64,000 bases of DNA, from contig NZ_JBBHKR010000064.1 of assembly GCF_037389425.1 (NCBI RefSeq), positions 62,001-126,000 of the forward strand, in the 5' to 3' direction. The translations under genes and the position numbers were made by a program. The notes under the pieces are model-generated. The model saw only the letters and a program-made list of their open reading frames with translations, was not told the origin of the DNA and did no database searches. The first letter of the stretch is position 1, and each line of letters starts with the position of its first letter. Below are positions 62,057 to 64,000 of this stretch, piece after piece. Source of the stretch: Stygiolobus sp037389425 (lineage in GTDB: Archaea; Thermoproteota; Thermoprotei_A; Sulfolobales; Sulfolobaceae).

Positions 62057-64000
62057 ATGTCACTTAATAACATTAACATGGAAGTTCAAGCTTTTAACTT
62101 TATTTCTGATGAAGAGATATATAAACTCCTTACTCCTCAAGTAGCAAAATGGTTTAAGGAAAAGTATAAGACTTTTACACCACCACAGAGGGGAGCAATT
62201 CCCTTAATAAAAGCCGGTAAAAATGTGCTTGTCTCTAGTCCGACTGGTAGCGGAAAAACCTTGGCAGCTTTTCTTGGTATTTTAGATACCTTGATCAAAA
62301 TGGGTTATGAAGGTAATCTAGAGAATATGATTTACGCCATTTACATTTCCCCGTTAAGAGCGTTAAATAATGATATGCACAGAAACCTACTTGAACCTTT
62401 GTCGGAACTCAGCTCTCTATATCCAGACTTACCTAAGATAAAAGTGGGTATTAGAACGAGTGACACTACGTCGTACCAAAAGCAAAAGATGCTTAGGGAC
62501 CCTCCTCACATACTGATAACTACCCCTGAATCTTTCGGGATATCTTTAGTTTCCCCTAAATTCAGAGATAAACTCGCTAATGTAAGGTGGGTAATAATTG
62601 ACGAGATTCATGAGCTCGCTAACAGTAAAAGAGGAGCGTATTTATCTGGACTTTTAGAACTATATCAGAATTTGGTAGCTAAAAACGAGATAGTTAGGAT
62701 CGGATTAAGTGCCACTGTATCTCCATTGGAAGAAGTAGCAAAATTTCTGGTAGGACGTAACAGAAGCTTTGAAATAATCGATGCTAGATTTGTTAAACCA
62801 ATAGACATCAAAGTTATTTCGCCAGTAAGGGACTTAGTTCACGCGTCGGAAGAGGAGGTTAGTAAGGGGATTTATGATTTCTTGATCTCCGAAATTAAGA
62901 AATATAAGACAACTTTAGTATTTACAAACACTAGAAGTGCTGCCGAAAGAGTCTCTTACAAGCTTAGAAAATTATTTGAGGAGGAGAAGATATTTGACTC
63001 TGACCTAGTAGCTGCTCATCATAGTAGTTTGAGTAGAGATGTGAGGCTTGATGTAGAGGAGAAGCTTAAAGAAGGAAAGTTAAAAGTCGTAGTTTCTTCC
63101 ACCAGTCTAGAACTCGGTATAGATATCGGATACATTGATCTAGTCATACTCTTAAGCAGCCCTAAGAGTGTAAGCCGATTATTGCAAAGGATAGGGAGAG
63201 CGGGTCATCATATAAGAAATGTGAGCAGGGGGAGAATAGTTGTTGTAGATAGGGATGATCTAGTAGAATGCACGATTTTGGCACAACTAGCAAGGCAGAG
63301 AAAAATAGACAGTATTCACATACCATCCTCACCTTTAGACGTTTTAGCCCAATTAATAGTAGCGTCGTCCTTAATTTCCCCTGTTTCAATTGATAAACTA
63401 TTTGAGATCATCACTAACTCTTATAACTATTCTAACCTTTCAAAGAAGCAGTTCTTGAGCGTAGTTAATTATTTAGCTGGTGGTTACGAACTGGAAGATA
63501 AAAGAGTTTATGCGAAAATCAGGCTAAAAGATAATGTAATTTACCCTAAAAGCGGAGCTAGAATGATATTCTTCCTCAATAGCGGTACAATCCCCGATGA
63601 GGCTATGATTCCGGTCAAGACAGAAGAAGGAAAATACGTAGGAAACCTCGAAGAAGAGTTCGTAGAAATTCTTACTCCCGGAGATATATTCGTCCTTGCC
63701 GGAAAGACGTACGAATTTATTAGAAGTGAGAATAACGTAATTATCGTGAGAGATGCAGAGGGACAAAGACCTACTGTTCCTAGTTGGTTTTCGGAGATGT
63801 TACCATTAGCTTACGACTCAGCACTTGAAATAGGAAAGTTCAGAGGTATGGTTGCCGAGTATATCTCTCATGGCGCTAACGCGAGAGATGTTATAGAAGA
63901 GATTGCAAAAGAATATGAGTTATCGAAATCCGGAGCTAAGTCTATTTACACGTATATATACGAGCAATATATGTTCGCTGGTGTTGTACCGACGGATAAG
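62057..64000 (+). CDS. Lhr-like superfamily 2 helicase (runs off the right edge)
   Basis: 648 residues are visible. Walker A VLVSSPTGSGKTLAAFLG near 58, DEIH box WVIIDEIHELANSKRGAYLSGLLELYQ near 180 (this form, with LANSKRG, is typical of Lhr), motif III GLSATVS, and motif VI SRLLQRIGRAGHHIR near 375. The family unwinds DNA and RNA:DNA in repair. ATG 62057 or ATG 62078 can start. In S. acidocaldarius the ups-linked helicase is at the same place, sometimes called RecQ-like; these motifs match Lhr. Confidence 0.88.
   Translation, partial: MSLNNINMEVQAFNFISDEEIYKLLTPQVAKWFKEKYKTFTPPQRGAIPLIKAGKNVLVSSPTGSGKTLAAFLGILDTLIKMGYEGNLENMIYAIYISPLRALNNDMHRNLLEPLSELSSLYPDLPKIKVGIRTSDTTSYQKQKMLRDPPHILITTPESFGISLVSPKFRDKLANVRWVIIDEIHELANSKRGAYLSGLLELYQNLVAKNEIVRIGLSATVSPLEEVAKFLVGRNRSFEIIDARFVKPIDIKVISPVRDLVHASEEEVSKGIYDFLISEIKKYKTTLVFTNTRSAAERVSYKLRKLFEEEKIFDSDLVAAHHSSLSRDVRLDVEEKLKEGKLKVVVSSTSLELGIDIGYIDLVILLSSPKSVSRLLQRIGRAGHHIRNVSRGRIVVVDRDDLVECTILAQLARQRKIDSIHIPSSPLDVLAQLIVASSLISPVSIDKLFEIITNSYNYSNLSKKQFLSVVNYLAGGYELEDKRVYAKIRLKDNVIYPKSGARMIFFLNSGTIPDEAMIPVKTEEGKYVGNLEEEFVEILTPGDIFVLAGKTYEFIRSENNVIIVRDAEGQRPTVPSWFSEMLPLAYDSALEIGKFRGMVAEYISHGANARDVIEEIAKEYELSKSGAKSIYTYIYEQYMFAGVVPTDK

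Overview
The window reads as chromosome of a thermoacidophilic crenarchaeon of the order Sulfolobales. The evidence is the cdvA-cdvB-cdvC cell-division cluster, a complete ups pilus operon followed by its repair-gene neighbours, a class I HMG-CoA reductase/thiolase/HMG-CoA synthase cluster, archaeal RpoK, introns in the anticodon loop of three tRNAs, A/T-rich TATA-type promoters with start codons about 25-30 bp downstream, and GGTGA/GAGG ribosome sites on internal operon genes. The genus cannot be fixed from the sequence alone.

Layout. Positions 1-4715 hold the 5' part of valS (minus), a geranylgeranyl-reductase-like flavoprotein, several small unknown proteins and an Ogg2-type 8-oxoguanine glycosylase. 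Positions 4733-9279 hold a serine-synthesis operon (serA and a class V aminotransferase) preceded by a short serine-rich reading frame that looks like a leader peptide, then rpoK and a type IA topoisomerase. Positions 9486-12844 hold an acyl-CoA synthetase and the two subunits of a CoA transferase, placed tail to tail.

Positions 12845-23152 are the accessory region: decayed transposase ends, a winged-helix/YhfC-like pair, a VapBC toxin-antitoxin pair, gene remnants, and a segment of about 3.7 kb lying between a tRNA 3'-end copy (18311-18344) and a complete tRNA(CAU) gene (22023-22110). That segment carries a compact three-gene cassette: an unknown beta-rich protein, a QueC-like ATP-PP-loop enzyme with an intact zinc site, and an MFS-like membrane protein. 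It is the best candidate here for an undescribed system.

Positions 23384-37271 return to housekeeping: an NDH-2-like flavoprotein, tRNA-Thr with a 48-residue ribbon-helix-helix gene overlapping its 3' end, the sufCBD Fe-S operon with an AbrB-PhoU regulator, an Hsp20, a PAC2 protein, the whole glycine cleavage system (gcvT/gcvH divergent from gcvPA/gcvPB), a signal peptidase and enolase. Positions 37331-40995 hold a probable box C/D sRNA, cdvABC, rpiA and tRNA-Leu. Positions 42238-50642 hold speD, the upper mevalonate genes behind a repeated CATTTGTCGA operator, glyA, a universal stress protein, and the gap-pgk pair.

Positions 53515-64000 hold upsX-upsE-upsF-upsA-upsB, then endonuclease III, a ParB-like protein, a family 2 glycosyltransferase and the 5' part of an Lhr-like helicase, the arrangement known in Sulfolobus for UV-induced aggregation, DNA exchange and repair. 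The serine (serA), glycine cleavage (gcv) and serine hydroxymethyltransferase (glyA) genes together give a full serine-glycine-one-carbon route.
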